Source of the DNA: CAVWDU01 sp963753815 | GTDB taxonomy: Bacteria; Pseudomonadota; Gammaproteobacteria; Pseudomonadales; Halieaceae | Assembly (NCBI GenBank): GCA_963753815.1 | Contig: CAVWDU010000002.1 | Span: forward strand, 1 to 64,000 | Direction of reading: 5' to 3' | Length of the DNA stretch: 64,000 nt | Shown here: positions 62,720 to 64,000 of the stretch, in pieces | Layout of the letters: every line of letters begins with the position of its first letter | How positions within the stretch are numbered: position 1 is the stretch's first letter | Program-made: the position numbers and the translations under genes | Notes under the pieces: model-generated | What the model saw: only the letters and a program-made list of their open reading frames with translations | What the model was told of the DNA's origin: nothing | Databases searched by the model: none

Positions 62720-64000
62720 GTGACAGCCCCACACGTTCGATTCCCACATTCCTCTACATTGGCGAGCCGCAAACCCAGGACAAAACCCTGGATGCTGGCG
62801 ACACTGCTGCTGTGGTTTGCTGCCGCCGGACCGCTTACAGAAGCCTCTGCGACTGAACATCCCACCAGAGCGAGCGGACAGTTGCACATCAGCTACCCGC
62901 TCGATGGCACGCTGTTCCCGCCGGATATCGCCGCCCCCACTCTTACCTGGGAGGACACCACAGCCGGGGTGAAACGGTGGGCAGTCCGCTTCCGGTTCAC
63001 GGACGGCGACGACCTGGCGTTTTCCGCCACTGAGATGCAGTGGCGCCCGGATGAAAAAGACTGGGCGCAGATCAAGCGCCGTTCCAGCGACCGCGGGGTC
63101 GACGTGACCATCGCCGGCATCGGTGGCGCCGGCGGCACGCTGTCCTCCGCGCAAACGCGGATAAGCACGTCCACCGACCCGGTCGGTGACTCGATTTTCT
63201 ATCGTGAGGTGAACCTGCCGTTCATCGAGGCGGTGAAGGACCCCTCGCGCATCCGCTGGCGATTCGGCGGCGTCTCCTCGCACGAGCAGCCGCCGGTCGT
63301 GCTGGAGAAGCTGCCCGTCTGCGGCAACTGCCATTCGTTCTCCGCGCGACGGTAGCGTCCTCGGCATGGACGTGGACTACGCCAACGACAAGGGCTCCTA
63401 CGCGATCGCGCCGGTCGACCGAGGAGATGGTGCTCGACCACGAACAAGATCATCACCTGGAGCGACTACCGGCGGGAGGACGGCGAGCCGACCTTCGGGC
63501 TGCTCTCCCAGGTCTCGCCGGACGGCCGGTACGTGGTGAGCACGGTGAAGGACCGAGTCGGTCTTCGTGCCCACGGCCGGACCTGGCGTTCTCGCAGCTG
63601 TTCTTCCCCATCAAGGGCATCCTGGCCGTCTACGACCGCCAGACCGAGCAGTTTCACGCCTTGCCCGGCGCCGACGACCCGCAGTTCGTGCAGAGCAACC
63701 CGACCTGGAGCCCGGACGGGAAGTACATCGTCTTCGCCCGCAGCCGAGGCGTACGACCTGAAGAACGTGCCGACGACCGACAAGGTCCTGCTGACGCCGG
63801 AGGACTGCGCGGAGTTCCTCGAAGGAAGGCAAGACGTTCCAGTTCGACCTGTACCGGATTCCGTTCAACGACGGCCAAGGAGGCGAAGCCGGAGCCGATC
63901 GAGGGGGCCTCGCACAACGGCATGAGCAACTACTTCCCCAAGTACTCGCCCGACGGCAAGTGGATCGTCTTCTGCAAGGCCAAGAGCTTCATGCTGCTGC
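62720..64000 (+). CDS. Exported PD40/TolB-like propeller protein with CxxCH motif, multiply frameshifted and cut by window edge
   Basis: The first frame (GTG 62720) encodes a signal peptide (PWMLATLLLWFAAAGPLTEA) and a domain ending in LPVCGNCHSFSA, a c-type heme-binding CxxCH motif. It stops at 63355. Removing one extra base at each of several points restores a single continuous reading with propeller blades: GSVLGMDVDYANDKGSYAIA, TWSDYRREDGEPTFGLLSQV, SPDGRYVVSTVKD, FFPIKGILAVYDRQTEQFHA, SNPTWSPDGKYIVFARS and YFPKYSPDGKWIVF. The extra bases lie near 63349, 63418, 63443, 63555, 63577, 63747, 63826 and 63876. Such clustered insertions at a sequence end suggest base errors rather than a dead gene. 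The function may be a periplasmic sensor or redox protein. Confidence 0.7.

Noticed and set aside
1..64000. CRISPR array
   Set aside because: No short direct repeats with regular unique spacers were seen. The only tandem repeat is the 177-bp tRNA-linked unit.

Overview
The window reads as part of a Gram-negative, aerobic, probably marine gammaproteobacterial chromosome. The evidence is two TonB-dependent receptors, an N-acetylglutaminylglutamine amide (NAGGN) osmolyte operon, a wax ester synthase/DGAT, several CoA-dependent catabolic genes and a bacterial tRNA-Arg. A Halieaceae/Cellvibrionales-type host is a guess from gene content, not a result. Base composition is a mosaic by eye: about 1-13 kb and 14-19 kb are AT-richer, 13.1-13.95 kb and everything after about 19.5 kb are GC-rich, and the last 0.6 kb is extremely GC-rich. 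Several frames are broken by single-base indels at about 2081, 3008, 3761, 8400, 10225 and 10420, with at least seven more after 63.35 kb. Many of these are probably sequence errors, so those genes are described as interrupted rather than dead.

Layout. 0-13 kb is a catabolic region: indolepyruvate ferredoxin oxidoreductase, a LysR regulator with a 2-keto-4-pentenoate hydratase, an MFS transporter, and a TetR-controlled set. The set comprises a divergent CoA transferase/racemase and a forward operon of GH88/GH105-like hydrolase, acyl-CoA dehydrogenase, CoA transferase and enolase-superfamily dehydratase. Two near-identical 18-bp palindromes tie the set together. 13-19.6 kb holds an HpcH/HpaI aldolase on a GC-rich patch, a fluoroacetate-dehalogenase-like hydrolase, a D-aminoacylase-like amidohydrolase, a penicillin-binding/beta-lactamase-fold protein and a beta-lactamase remnant. 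19.6-22 kb is an amine/D-amino-acid oxidase operon (XRE-cupin regulator, RidA, FAD oxidase).

22.3-35.4 kb looks like a decayed genomic island at a tRNA-Arg(ACG) gene. It starts with a TacA antitoxin and a C-terminally damaged TacT toxin. It then has a lone copy of a tRNA-derived repeat, an IS1380-type transposase with an amber stop, IS110 and alanine dehydrogenase remnants, and cargo (PQQ-type propeller, EstB-like esterase, TonB receptor, double-TetR regulator, BAAT-type and CocE-type hydrolases). It ends with the last 60 residues of a tyrosine recombinase. Two tandem 177-bp repeats, each ending in the 3' 18 nt of the tRNA, then run into the tRNA-Arg itself. The layout resembles the E. coli tyrT/rtT repeat locus.

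35.4-62.4 kb looks like ordinary GC-rich chromosome: a small secreted protein, a membrane-anchored helical-repeat protein, sulfotransferase, PhyH dioxygenase, SDR, CorC-like transporter, arginine-deiminase-like and carbamoylase pair, two MDR reductases, TonB receptor, class III aminotransferase, a three-domain Rid protein and a wax synthase with a histone-H1-like tail. It ends with the NAGGN operon, which carries two M42 peptidase paralogues, and a beta-helix protein. The window ends in a frameshifted propeller gene.
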